Made by a program: the position numbers and the translations under genes. Shown here piece after piece: positions 33,830 to 44,522 of a stretch of 64,000 bases of DNA. The DNA lies in assembly GCA_020744425.1 (NCBI GenBank), contig JAGMUV010000007.1, forward strand, positions 1,240,001-1,304,000, in the 5' to 3' direction. The stretch comes from Dactylonectria macrodidyma (taxonomy: Eukaryota; Ascomycota; Sordariomycetes; Hypocreales; Nectriaceae). Within the stretch, counting starts at the first letter, position 1. Every line of letters starts with the position of its first letter. The notes beneath the pieces were generated by a model, which was given only the letters and a program-made list of their open reading frames with translations, ran no database searches and was not told the origin of the DNA.

Positions 33830-34907
33830 CGTGCATGAAGTCAAAACCAAGGCAATCAATAACGAAGCCCAAACGGGAAATGTCACGCCTACCTCCATGC
33901 ATCACGGGCTGGTCGTCTCGACCAGCCGCCGGATGACTTGTCGCCGACCCCGTGTCCCAGTTGTCCCCGTGTCGTATCGAAATAATCGTGCGGCAATCGT
34001 TTAGCATCGTCATCGTCCGCGCATCCGAAGTTTTTGACAGGGAGATATTCTACGACATTTCACATTGCGCCTCAATGTCGCGAGGGCCCAAGGCCCTGTA
34101 AAGTAAAGCGCCTTCAGCCAAGACGAGAGGGGGAAGAGGGAAACAGAATCCGTTCCTCAGACACATACGTACTTTCGTATGCGTACGCGCCCTTGCGTTG
34201 GCCAAGCGCTCTCACTGTCTAGTCTACCAGTCCAATCCAGTTTCCGGTGGAGGCCAAACACGATCAGGGGAAACCCAAGAGTTTGACATGTACCCACAAG
34301 GTAACTCTGTTAGGACGGATACGAGATCGCAACCCCTGTAACCCCCAGCGACGAGCCCCTCGACTTTGCAGCGGGCCAGCGCTGTGCCTGCATTCCAGGT
34401 ATTGCACAGCCTGCGGATCACGACGCTACTGGTACTGGCCCGAGCTCATCTAAGACATGATACAGCGCGATACTTGGCCTGCTTGGCTTCTTGGCTCCTG
34501 GGATCTTGCGCTGGACTGCCAGTGGGTGTTGCGTAATTTACCGTCGTGCCCATTCTACTATGTAACTCAGTGGCTGGCTGGCGCCGAAGAGGCTGGCCGC
34601 CATCAACGCCTGCGCTGGAGAGTCGGAGACTGATGAGGTACCTCCATTGATTGCTTTCCAGCGGGCTTTCCACACTGAAACCTCACTCCCTCTCCCTGGC
34701 CCAATCACCTAGAAATCCCCATTCTCAATGCCTTTGCACTGCAGACCCAACCCAGCCAAGCTAGTATCTGCTGCAGCCACGCCAATCCAGGTCACTTCTC
34801 TCCCTCCTCGTACTGCACCAAGTACACATACAAGGAATAATTGCTGCTAGGTACCTCCTTCCCGAGGTGCCTGACCTCCATTAATAAGGTGCTAACCTGG
34901 AACCCAA

Positions 34908-34935
34908 GGTACCTACCGACACGGACGTAGGTACC
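34908..34935. repeat. 9-bp inverted repeat GGTACCTAC/GTAGGTACC
   Basis: Perfect 9-bp arms at 34908-34916 and 34927-34935 flank a 10-base loop, about 640 bases upstream of the FLC-like gene. The arm shares its core with the hairpin at 28118 and with several single TAGGTACCTA-like sites in the window. Confidence 0.9.
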
Positions 34936-35571
34936 AATACGCGCTTTGTCGAACCTGCAAGGCCCCTGGCTCCTTCCGCCACTCCCTTTCGCCCCATCCT
35001 CCTCCTTCCCTTCCCAAACCTGCTTTCGCTGGCCATCCTTCTCTTCCTCATCTCGTCTCACCCCCACACAAACTCCGTCCTTCACCTGCAACCACTGATC
35101 AACAAACCACCATCGACGACGAAGCCGCTGCCACCTGAAGCCACGCCCCGTCGCGGAGAGGATCCTACCTCGAGCCGTTCGCTAACCTCTCTTCTTCAAC
35201 TTCGCCAGTCGTAATTCTTTTTTTCTCTGTCGCTTCCACGAATTCCCCTCGTTTTATCTGCCTTGGTACACCCAACCACGTCACGACTCCTGACAACGCA
35301 AGCCCGCCACTGCACGCCTCGCCCTTCACACCATCCTTCTCATTTTGCGCCAGGACGCTGCATTTGAGCTGTCTCGATCGTCTAGTCCGAGGAAAGAAGC
35401 GAGAATTACCATTTGCATCCCGAACGAGCCGTTTCCGACCGCGCCGTGGTCGACAACAACCTGTCTAACCGTCACGAGTGCCCTTCAGGACGATATCCCT
35501 CCCGTATGAGGACTTCCACCTTCTCGATTTGACACTTTATCCAACAACTAAAAACGCTCAAATCAATCGCC

Positions 35572-37865
35572 ATGATGTGGTCCATAATAAAGAAGCCCTT
35601 GGTGGTGCTATCGTCGATTGCGGCGTTGACAACACCAGTCGCAGCTGAAAGAATGCTCACCTCCGACTCGCTGAACAGTTGTCAGGCCGACTCTGGTTTC
35701 ACGGCCAGTCTGTTCAATGTCATCTTCACTCCTAACAACGGTTCCGCCGAGGTTAACGTTGTCGTAACTTCATCCATTCAAGGCAAAGTCAAGTTCGACG
35801 TCAGGGCTTCCGCTTATGGCTACCAATTCTTGACAGCGGAGGTCGACCCTTGCGACATGGGACTCGCTGGTCTCTGTCCCATGGTTGCTGGAAAGATCCC
35901 CTTCAAGTTCAACCTGCCTATTGGTGACGACGCCCTATCTAATATTCCCGGAATCGCCTACAGTGTCCCCGATCTGGATGCGACTGTCCGTGTCTATGTC
36001 AACCTGACTAGCACTGGAGAAAGTGTTGCTTGTGTTGAGGCCAATATTTCCAACGGAAAGACCGTCGATCTCCTCGGTGTCAAATGGGCTACCGCCTGCA
36101 TTGCCGGACTCGGTCTCGTCGCTTCTGCTATCGTCTCTGGACTAGGCCACTCCAACACCGCCGCTCACGTTGCTTCCAACTCTCTCTCGCTCTTCGGTTA
36201 CTTCCAAGCTCAGGCTATTGTTGGCCTCACCAGTGTGCGCCTGCCCCCCATCGTTTCCTCGTGGACGCAGAACTTTCAGTGGTCCATGGGAATCATCCGC
36301 GTCGGTTTCATGCAGAGCATCTTCACCTGGTACCAGCGAGCGACTGGTGGTACGCCGTCGACTCTTTTCGACTCCCTTACCACCGTCTCTGTCCAGGTTG
36401 AGAAGAGAGGCCTCGACCTTGCCAATGCCGGCCTTAGTTTGTTCAAGCGTGGCGCTGCAATGATGCCCAGAGCAGTTCATGAGATTGTCAGACGCAGCAA
36501 CATTCAGACTGAAACTGGCAGCTACATTGTTTATGGGATTCAGCGAGTTGCCTTCAAGGCAGAGATAGAGACAACCAACCTGTTCATGACTGGTCTCACA
36601 TTCTTCTGCGTCGTGGTTGCTATCACCATCTTGGCTATCCTCGCATTCAAGGGAATTTGCGAGCTCCTTGTCAAGCAGAAGATGATGTCCAGCGACAAGT
36701 TCCTCGAGTTCCGCAATGGATGGCTTACCGTTCTCAAGGGCATCTTGTTCCGCCTGACCTTGATTGGTTTCCCTCAGATGGCTATTCTTTGCCTGTGGGA
36801 GTTTACTCAGGTTGACTCGGCGGCCGAAGTCGTCCTGGCCGTCTTCTTCTTCTTCGGCATGGCTGCCACTCTCGGATGGGGAGCTTTCAAGGTCATCCGC
36901 ATCGCCCGCCGCTCAGTTGCCATGCACCGCAACCCGGCCTATATTCTCTTCTCCGACCCTCAGGCTCTTAACAAGTGGGGTTTCCTCTATGTTCAGTTCC
37001 GGGCCTCTGCCTACTACTTCATTGTGCCTGTCCTCTGCTATACTCTTGTCAAGGCGTGCTTCGTGGCCTTTTCTCAAGCTGCCTCGGTTGCCCAGGCTAT
37101 CGGCTTCATTATCATTGAAGCCGCCGCTCTGATCGGCGCCTCAGTTCTCCGACCTTGGATGGACAAGAGCACCAACTCCTTCAACATTGCTATTTGCGTC
37201 ATCAACTTCCTGAACGCCATTTTCCTCCTGGTCTTCTCCAACGTCTTTGGCGCGCCCAAGCTCGTTGTGGGTGTCGTCGGCGTGGTTCTGTTCATTATGA
37301 ATGCTGCCTTCTCACTCATCCTCTTGCTCATGGTCATCGTGTCAACATCCTTCGTTTTCTTCCGAAAGAACCCAGATGCGCGATACCAGTACATGGCTGA
37401 TGATCGTGCCTCGTTTATGAAGTCACAGACTCAGCTCAACACTACCACTGAGCTTGATGCCTTGGCTGCCACGGCCCGAGGTGACAAGAGTGGTTACAAG
37501 TCTCACCTGGACCTTGATGACGACGATTCCCTGTCTTCTGACAGCATGCGACGACGGGCCGAGATGAACAACCAGTCTCAGACTTCGTTCCGTGACCAAC
37601 CACCTCGATCTCCTGTTAACCCATCGATGCCCCTCTTCCCCGCTGATGGGCAACGACCGGCGAGCCCCTTCCGCACCGCATCACCGAGCCCCTATCAACA
37701 CTCGGGATCGCCACTTGGCCAGCAACGACAGCATCACAATGAGAGTCCTGCTGGATACCGAAACCAGAACAACGCTAGGTAAGCTACAATTCACATTCTT
37801 TATATTGCTCAGATGCTAACTAGTGTAATAGCCCCTGGCAACGAGGTGCTGGTTATGACCACTAA
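35572..37865 (+). CDS. FLC/TRP-like membrane protein (ML-like domain plus TRP-type channel region)
   Basis: Two exons, 35572-37778 and 37832-37865, encode 746 residues. The 53-nt intron (GTAAGC...GCTAACTAGTGTAATAG) splits a Ser codon. The last exon adds only SPWQRGAGYDH, and reading through the donor would give a false early stop. Residues 1-25 are a signal peptide ending near TPVAAE. Residues about 26-165 form the lumenal or extracellular ML-like domain with paired Cys (DSLNSCQADSGF, VDPCDMGLAGLCP, ESVACVEANIS). From about 172 to 610 there are about nine membrane spans typical of the fungal TRP-like family. The tail (about 612-746) is Ser/Gln/Pro-rich and disordered. Homologues are yeast Flc1-3, linked to FAD transport into the ER, haem uptake and calcium, and fission yeast Pkd2. 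They support wall integrity and calcium signalling. The precise transported species is unresolved for the family. Confidence 0.93.
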
Positions 37866-39065
37866 ACGAATTGATTAAAGATACTATCGTCCCGGTCGCA
37901 TATCTTGATGAGTTTCATATCTACTTCGGTCTTATCGGAGCCGATTTTGCATCCAATTCAGTTCTATCTTGGGTTTGACGCGGTTTGGGGTGGGCCGACG
38001 CGTCTTGGGATATCACCCATATCGAGGGCAACCTCGTGCATAACATGGCTTATCGAAGCGACCCCCGACTGTCAGAAGGACCATTTAGAGACCGCGAGCT
38101 CTTATTTTTTCTGGTTGGCTTTTTACATCGAAAGCATGACGACGGCGTCTGCGACGAGACTTGGCGTTGGCGAACATCGAACCACTGTGCTCTACTGCGA
38201 ACTTTTTTGTGTATATATAAACCATAGTGGGAAGGTAAATGGAACGGAGGGATATTTCCATACAGCTGGGCTGGGTTTGGCTTGGGAAGCCGAGCCAAGA
38301 TGAACATGGGAAGATACGGCCAAGGAATGGTCGTCAACCAAGAGAGAAGAAATAGCTGAGAATACCACCTTACCCAATCAAAACTGTTTACTTATTTATA
38401 CGTCTGCTCCATTAGATGTTGAGGTCTTCTTCAGGGTGTGAATATCATCATAATGGGGTGATTCCAGGATGGACAATTAGAAAGATGGATGAGATGTTGT
38501 GAGAAGAATAATTGAACCAAGGGTTCAGATGGACGAGCCGCATAGTTTAAGATGAACGTTCTTCTGGTATTGAGACGTCACCGAGACGACTATTTTCTAT
38601 CAAGAAGGCGGGTGTATCTGTGGTATGGATGCACACCTGAATGCCCACATTGGAGTTATCTTACACCTCACAATTCCATTAAAAACTCCTAACGAGTGAT
38701 GCTACTGCCGAAGGCGAACCAGCACGTATTCTGGTAATTGCCTACACCTGTACTCTCTTCCTCAACACCACACAGTCCTACATGAATCCATCCACCTCAT
38801 ACATGCAATGTTGCTCCATAAATCATCCTGCCTCGAGCGAATAGAACAACTAACAAAAAAGGAAACTAAGACGGGCCTGGGTAGTCTGGTAGTGGGATAT
38901 CAATATTCGTACAAGAAGGTATCGGAAGGAAAAGACGGAAAGAACAGTAAAGGGAAGGAACGGCGCTCGTTGAGCTTAAGACATAGGGGATAAGAAACAC
39001 AAAAAGTAGGTCGAGAGGCTGTGGTAAGTTTAGTGAAAAAAAGCGGCAAAAAGAGCTGGGGGGCT

Positions 39066-39096
<31 letters not shown>

Positions 39097-39309
39097 GGTT
39101 GGGATATAGAAATCCAAAGGCCGCGAAAAATAATGTCCAGACCTGACTCCTTCAACAAGGCCATTGCACCACGAGGCAAAGATCGAAAGATGTCGTTTGG
39201 GCCGCATAACCTTTTCTCAACGCCCAGAGTTTGTTGCTTGCGTATCATATGTGTGAATCAAAAGAGCGAGAGTTGATTTGAGAAATCAAGATGGGCATGA
39301 TGCTAGTCC
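37866..39309. other. spacer between convergent genes
   Basis: About 1.4 kb separating the ends of the FLC-like gene (+) and wetA (-). It should hold both 3' untranslated regions. A 30-base G run lies near the wetA side. No gene is apparent. Confidence 0.5.
39066..39095 (+). repeat. homopolymer of 30 G
   Basis: An uninterrupted run of 30 G, about 215-245 bases beyond the wetA stop and so possibly in its 3' untranslated region, where the transcript would carry 30 C. The exact length is uncertain from sequencing slippage. Confidence 0.9.
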
Positions 39310-41127
39310 CTAGAGTGCAAAGCCTTGCTGCATCAATTGGTCGACATCGCCACCAGCGGCCTGGACAGCCTTTAGGGCAGCTTCGCTGAGGCGTCGGCGC
39401 CGCTCCATGGCTTCGCGTTCGCGCCGGGCCTTGGTCTTCGAACTGCCGCTCGGGGCGACGCCCGTCATCAACATGCCGCCGTCGCTGGGGGTAAAGTTGA
39501 CGAAGCCGATCTCTCCCCCGCCTGCGCCGGCGCCGCTGCTCCCGCTTAGGTCCCGGGACCGACGCTGTTTGCGTATTGTCGTCGGCGTGCCGGGGACCAT
39601 TCCTCGCCCAGATGCACTGCGCACCGAGCCTATTGAGCCGCCAGAGCTGTGGCGCGAGTGCGAGTGCGCCGGCTGTGGCGAAGCCGAGGGAGCCCGGGTC
39701 TTCCGGATCGGCGAGCAGGAGAGGTGGCGTGCACCGGACGACGGCGCTCGCGGGGGCCGGTGCGGGCGCTCGGAGCCGGGCATGGGAAGCGGTGGAGGTG
39801 GCGGGAGGTACGTCTGCCCCGAGACGGAGAGGTCGTTGATGACGGCCGGGGCCGCGCCGCGCGGTTGCGGCATGTGGATCATGAGTCCGGCCGGGTCCGG
39901 CCCCGGCTGGTATTCGTACGGAAGCTCGGCGTGCTGCGCGTGCATGGCCATGTTGAGGTTCGCGTGCCTCTGGTACTGCTGCTGCTGCGGATCCATGATG
40001 TACTCGCCATTCTGGCTCAGGAGGTTAAGATCCCACCAGCCAGCGCCGTGAGCTATGGGTTCCGGTGCGGGCCACGACTCAGGCGCAACGCCGCCGGCAG
40101 GAACGGCCTGATGCTGTGGCTGTTGCTGTATGTGCTGAGGCGCAACTTGCTGAGGCGCAACTTGCTGCTGCTGCTGCTCGTGTTGAGGGAGCTGAGGTTG
40201 GCCATGTGTGGCAAGCGGCCAATTGTTGAGATCCCCTTGTGTCCCGAGATCAGACCGATAGCTCACCGATTCAGACTTGACAATGGGAGACTCGGCGGGA
40301 GTGCGCATCCCGCTGCCCCCGAAATAATGGAGCGAAGTGGCCGACGGAGGCTCACTGAAAGGATCATCACAGTACCCATGAACGAAGGCTCCGCTATCTG
40401 GATTTGTCGTGGGCGACGGGGGGAAGGTCTCGTTGGTACTGCTGTATTCGTATACCTGCACTCGCAAGGCCATGGGTGGGTTCTCCATGGTCGGGGAGCC
40501 CGGATGGTCCACGGCGACGGCTGAGGCCTTTCGGCCTCTACGGAACTTACCCGCCCGGCGGATCGTCGAGGAGAGAGCCTCAACGAACTTGTTGGGCCTC
40601 CGGGCGGTGGCAGTGATGGTATCTGGGACTTTCGGAGATGACGGCTGGGAGATGTGGGCGCGCCGCTTGGAGGGGGAGTGTAGCGAGATGCCTTCGAGCC
40701 GGGGCAGCTCCGGGTCGGACATGGAGGCCCGGGGCAGCTTACCGGCCATGTCGTCGTCGGCGATGGCGATAGCGAGGCTCTGGGGGCCGACCTCGTGCAT
40801 GTGAGGCCCGACTGAGTGACTAGACATTACAGGGCCGATCTGGGAGCTGTGAGAGAAGAAGTCGAACTCGTCGCCTGCCGTCGAGACACCGGATGAGACG
40901 GTCGACTCGGAGGGCTGGTCGAGCATGAGCGGGTCGGGCATGGTGGGTAGCGAAGGGTCCATGCCATGCGGGTTCGTCATGGACGAGCCCATGTCGGCTT
41001 CGAAGTCGATGAACTGGCCGAAGAAGTCGTTGGAGCCATCGTTGGGCCCGTCGTCGAGATCTTGCCAGCAGAAACCCGAGTCGCGGTCCACAGCCTCGAC
41101 CCGGTACGGCAGGGCGGCCCAGGCCAT
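39310..41127 (-). CDS. wetA: developmental regulator WetA (conidial maturation)
   Basis: An intronless frame of 605 residues. I chose ATG at 41127 because MAWAALPYR leads straight into DSGFCWQDLDDG and NDFFGQFIDF, a conserved WetA N-terminus; the frame is open to 41547, but that part reads as leader. The middle is Ser/Pro-rich and disordered, with a Gln-rich stretch near residues 315-345 (HEQQQQQ, HIQQQPQHQ). The C-terminal 65 residues (541-605) are the signature ESC1/WetA-related region: GFVNFTPSDGGMLMTG, SGSSKTKARREREAMERRRR, then AAGGDVDQLMQQGFAL. WetA acts late in the BrlA-AbaA-WetA pathway of asexual sporulation. It drives spore-wall maturation, trehalose build-up and long-term spore viability, and binds DNA. 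Two candidate AbaA sites lie upstream. Confidence 0.93.
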   Translation of the reverse strand: MAWAALPYRVEAVDRDSGFCWQDLDDGPNDGSNDFFGQFIDFEADMGSSMTNPHGMDPSLPTMPDPLMLDQPSESTVSSGVSTAGDEFDFFSHSSQIGPVMSSHSVGPHMHEVGPQSLAIAIADDDMAGKLPRASMSDPELPRLEGISLHSPSKRRAHISQPSSPKVPDTITATARRPNKFVEALSSTIRRAGKFRRGRKASAVAVDHPGSPTMENPPMALRVQVYEYSSTNETFPPSPTTNPDSGAFVHGYCDDPFSEPPSATSLHYFGGSGMRTPAESPIVKSESVSYRSDLGTQGDLNNWPLATHGQPQLPQHEQQQQQVAPQQVAPQHIQQQPQHQAVPAGGVAPESWPAPEPIAHGAGWWDLNLLSQNGEYIMDPQQQQYQRHANLNMAMHAQHAELPYEYQPGPDPAGLMIHMPQPRGAAPAVINDLSVSGQTYLPPPPPLPMPGSERPHRPPRAPSSGARHLSCSPIRKTRAPSASPQPAHSHSRHSSGGSIGSVRSASGRGMVPGTPTTIRKQRRSRDLSGSSGAGAGGGEIGFVNFTPSDGGMLMTGVAPSGSSKTKARREREAMERRRRLSEAALKAVQAAGGDVDQLMQQGFAL

Positions 41128-43607
41128 GGTTTTTGTCTGGGCTGCTGAGATGATATGAGTGTAGTTATCAGGAAAAGCCAATTTTGGACTTTCCACGCAA
41201 GTCGCTGCGCTTTCAAGGAGAGTGAGAGAGCGAGAGCGCGAGAGCGTCTTGCGGTGAGAGTCGATGGCTACGACGATAGCATGAGGAGGATAGGGAGCGG
41301 ACGCGAAGCAGAGTTCGAGCGGCAACCACAATAACAGGCTCAAAACGGGCCCAGACAGGACGAGGATAGATACTTTGGACGAGTTTGATCTTGAGTGGGA
41401 AATTCGAGGTCGAAGTAAACGGTTTCTGGTGACGGGCTTGGTTGTGGTGGTGGATAACAAACAAAACACCAGCAACCGGCGAGACAACCAAAGGCACACC
41501 AAAGGGGGCCGAGACAGAGAGCCTACGTATGTGGCCCGACGCAGCAACGCAGCAACCGTTGCCGTGTGGCGATTCGATTTGATCGCCTGGGATCTTCGGC
41601 AAGAAAAAGAGGCAGCATCTCTTAGCAGGTCGGCTCAGCTTAGATGGGGTAGGGCTTCGGGAGGAATGCGACGGGCTATGGACGAGCATTCCAGCCAAAC
41701 TCAGGCCCGGCGAGGCTGGGCCCGGCTGGCGCAACGACGGCCCTGGGGCCTCTTCTTCTGCGTCATGATCCTGTTTTTTACTTTGCTCGCCTTGTGGCCT
41801 TTTGTGCCTCCTTTCATTAGCACCGATCTCTCCACCCTGTTGCGTGCGAGACCATCATCGGAGGTGGCGGACAAGCGACAAAATAATGGCGTAAGAGGGG
41901 ACGAGAGACTGAAGAACTGGAGACCTGAAGACCTGAGAAGAAAGTCTCATCCAGATGGCGTCTCGCCTTGATGGAGCCCCTGTGGCTAGACCGCGCCAGG
42001 ACGGCCCACGCATCGGTCCCGCGGCGAAAGGATAATGGTCCTGAGTAGCCACCGCAAAGTGGACAAGACAGCCTGCCGTGTGGATGAGTAAACGGCAGAG
42101 GGAGATAGAGTGACGCCAACCTACCAACCAGCTCCAAGGGATATCTGCCTGTCCCTCCCATTCATTTACCTTCGTTACCGTGTCCCAACAACACCCAATC
42201 TCCTCGACCGTTGGGAAGACCCTAACCCACAGCGACTTGTGCCTTCCACTGGCACTCTCTCCTCTGATTTACCCATAGCCATTGCCGCCTCCATCTGCCA
42301 TTGTACATAAGTATAATGCGAAGCGTTCGGGCGTCCGGACCCGATGAGCTCCTCGTCTGCCGAAGCACCCGGGGCCTCTCCGCGGGCTGACAAGCCTCCT
42401 CTCGGCAAGCAAGGGTTCAGCTTTGACTGATGGTTGATCACACCTGTCTCAAGCCAAGAATGGGCATCGCTGCGCCAACAACCCGCGATGTCTATTGTCG
42501 TCATGATGAATGAGAGAGTAAGATTGAGAGTGTATGTGAGCGACTCAGAGCGAGTAAGCAAGTGTCAGAGTGTCAGTGCCATGCTACCTACCAATGTAAG
42601 AGTGAGACGGCAAGTGTGAGAAAGTGTGAGAATCTACATGTACGCAGATGTGTGGGTGCATACCCGGATAGGTAGGCAGATAGGATGGGAAGGCAGGTAG
42701 GTGCGTGTGCGAATAACATCTACTCAGTGCCATCAGAGGGGATCCAGGCAGGCAGGCACAATTCTCTCAACCTCCCTCTTGCTCACCACTTGGAGAGAAG
42801 TCAAACTTTGACCCTCAGGCAATCCTTGCTACACGTCGTAATGTCCCTTCCTATTGCATGAGTAGTACTTCTCCATCTGACAAGCACAGCTTCGCGTCAG
42901 CTACTACTTGTCATGGCACAGCATGAACATTGCCGCCTCTTGATGCATACAAACACCTGCCGACATTCATCACTGAAACATGACCTGGGACCGCGAAAGG
43001 GAATGTATAGCCGCTCAATTGGTGACAATGTCTCTTGCTCACGAGCTGCTCGTGGCGTCGCACCATCAATGGCACACGTGGTTCCCATCTACACAAAATA
43101 TGTGTTTCCGACCCCTCCTGGTCGATACAGCCAGCGCCAATCCATTCCGGATCCCTGATCCTGCCTCAGGAGTCTGAACCCTGGTGCCCATCTTGAGTTG
43201 TTCCCAAGCACAGCCAGATGATACGGCGCGGATGCCCCTAGAACCCTCGAGACCCGTTCGTGTCGTAGTTTGACCAACCAACGCCCCCGACCATCAAATG
43301 GCATGTCGTGAAATAAGTAAACCCATCAAACCCTGGGGACCATAGTTAAAACAAGTCAAGAAAAAAACACACCGCAAACTCCCGTTCCAAAGCCCCGTGA
43401 TACAAAATATCCCAGATCCAGATGGCGTGTGCCTCGTCAATATAAAAGCAAAATGTCTAGTAGTTCTTGTCCCATGAAAACGCCGCTCGAGTGGTCATTG
43501 TGCCGTCCGATATTGTGTGTGCACCGAGACCCATGCCATGCATCGCTAATATGTACACCGTTCCGTGGTTTGAATGAATAAAAAGAGTAGTCCGATTTTG
43601 CTAAGAA
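41128..43607. other. wetA upstream region and spacer
   Basis: About 2.5 kb between the wetA start and the end of the next minus-strand gene. The wetA-proximal part should be leader and promoter. Around 42500-42720 the DNA is built of degenerate GAGTGTGAGA-type and GGTAGGCAG-type simple sequence. A 198-codon frame at 41375-41971 on the opposite strand shows no family features and is not called. Confidence 0.45.
41663..41692. promoter_or_regulatory. pair of candidate AbaA (CATTCY) sites upstream of wetA
   Basis: GGAATG at 41663-41668 (CATTCC on the minus strand) and CATTCC at 41687-41692 are inverted and 18 bases apart, about 540-565 bases upstream of the wetA start. CATTCY is the known binding element of the TEA-domain regulator AbaA in Aspergillus, which activates wetA. 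Single sites occur by chance about once per kilobase, so the pairing and position are the only support. Confidence 0.35.
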
Positions 43608-44522
43608 TCATAAAGTTGCGTTGGCGGCGTGTTCGATGGTCGATGCGTCCATAGGTCTTGACGGCTTGCGACGCTTCTTGTCGCGCCGTCGCATTCGGGG
43701 AATGCTGTGAACGGCGTTGCTGCACCGAGTTGCGGCCTCGCTAGATGACCGATATCGAAGGCCGTATCGCTTCTTAATACCGGCTGTGGATAGAGAGTTG
43801 GTTTCATTCGAGCTCGAACTCTTCAATGATACAATTGCCTCTAGCCATGAGAAGTCATCTTCATCTTCACAGTAGCCCTCATCTACCTCCAGCGCAGGGT
43901 AGATAAGGTCCGAGTTCGATCCCTGAGGTGCTGGGCCTGTTGTGTTGGTTCTGGCACTGGGAACCGCGGGAGGATTGAGGGCGGAAGGCAAAGGTTGGTC
44001 AAAATTAGAGCATCCTGATGTCGAAGCGGGGACCATAATTCCTAAGCCTTTCTCATATGTTTGACGTTCATCGTGAGCAGAGACAGGAGGCAATGTCAAG
44101 CTTTCGTCGACGTCAACTTCCATGACCACAGAGTTGTAATGACGGGACACGACACGATAAGGTGAGAGGTTGTCGTCGGGAAGGGAAGTAGGCGACAGAG
44201 CGGCTGAGGGATGTGCGCGATTGGAAACTGAGCCGAAATTCTGTTGCATCAGGGACTGGTGGCGGAGTCGATACGCAAGCATGTCGACCTGGCCGTGTTG
44301 GGGAGACTGGAGGTTGATACATGGTGATAGCGGGGGCGATGTTGGTAGTGAGATGGGCGGTGCTATACAGGCTGCGACATCTGATGAGCAAGTTGTCGCG
44401 ATTTCCGAGGACGTATTATTGGTGGTCGGGGGCGTTGGTTGTGCGTCGAGACTTTGATGATGTTGTGTGGATGCCCAGGAGGACGAGTGGTCCCGTCCTC
44501 CATTTGAGTGAGCCTCGCACAT
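43608..44522 (-). CDS. unrecognised protein with acidic patch and basic C-terminus
   Basis: One frame of 304 residues from ATG at 44522 (MCEAHSNGG). The frame stays open further upstream, with a possible ATG at MLPPCCPL, but that part reads like pyrimidine-rich leader. The body is Ser/Thr/Pro-rich and probably disordered. Near the C-terminus an acidic stretch, EVDEGYCEDEDDFSWLEAIV, is followed by KKRYGLRYRS and a strongly basic block, MRRRDKKRRKPSRP, which looks like a nuclear localisation signal. No domain is recognised, and a nuclear role is only suggested. The length of the open frame is well beyond chance for this base composition, and no intron is needed. It is transcribed in the same direction as wetA, 2.5 kb upstream of it. 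Confidence 0.6.
   Translation of the reverse strand: MCEAHSNGGRDHSSSWASTQHHQSLDAQPTPPTTNNTSSEIATTCSSDVAACIAPPISLPTSPPLSPCINLQSPQHGQVDMLAYRLRHQSLMQQNFGSVSNRAHPSAALSPTSLPDDNLSPYRVVSRHYNSVVMEVDVDESLTLPPVSAHDERQTYEKGLGIMVPASTSGCSNFDQPLPSALNPPAVPSARTNTTGPAPQGSNSDLIYPALEVDEGYCEDEDDFSWLEAIVSLKSSSSNETNSLSTAGIKKRYGLRYRSSSEAATRCSNAVHSIPRMRRRDKKRRKPSRPMDASTIEHAANATL

Larger units (their letters stand above)
31240..35571. other. long gene-free region with simple repeats
   Basis: About 4.3 kb between two plus-strand membrane-protein genes. It contains a GTTCCT hexamer repeat (32895-32918), TTTGC-type repeats (about 33704-33728), a TG microsatellite, and a GGTACCTAC hairpin. From about 34950 to 35571 it becomes C/T-rich and looks like a long leader of the FLC-like gene. 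I see no supported coding frame. Confidence 0.45.

Noticed and set aside
41375..41971. 198-codon frame antisense to the wetA leader
   Set aside because: It has one hydrophobic stretch but no start context or family features, and it lies in what should be the wetA promoter and leader.
43910..43930. tRNA-like GTTCGATCCC on the plus strand
   Set aside because: It lies inside the coding frame of the 43608-44522 gene, and no matching A-box or cloverleaf can be built around it.
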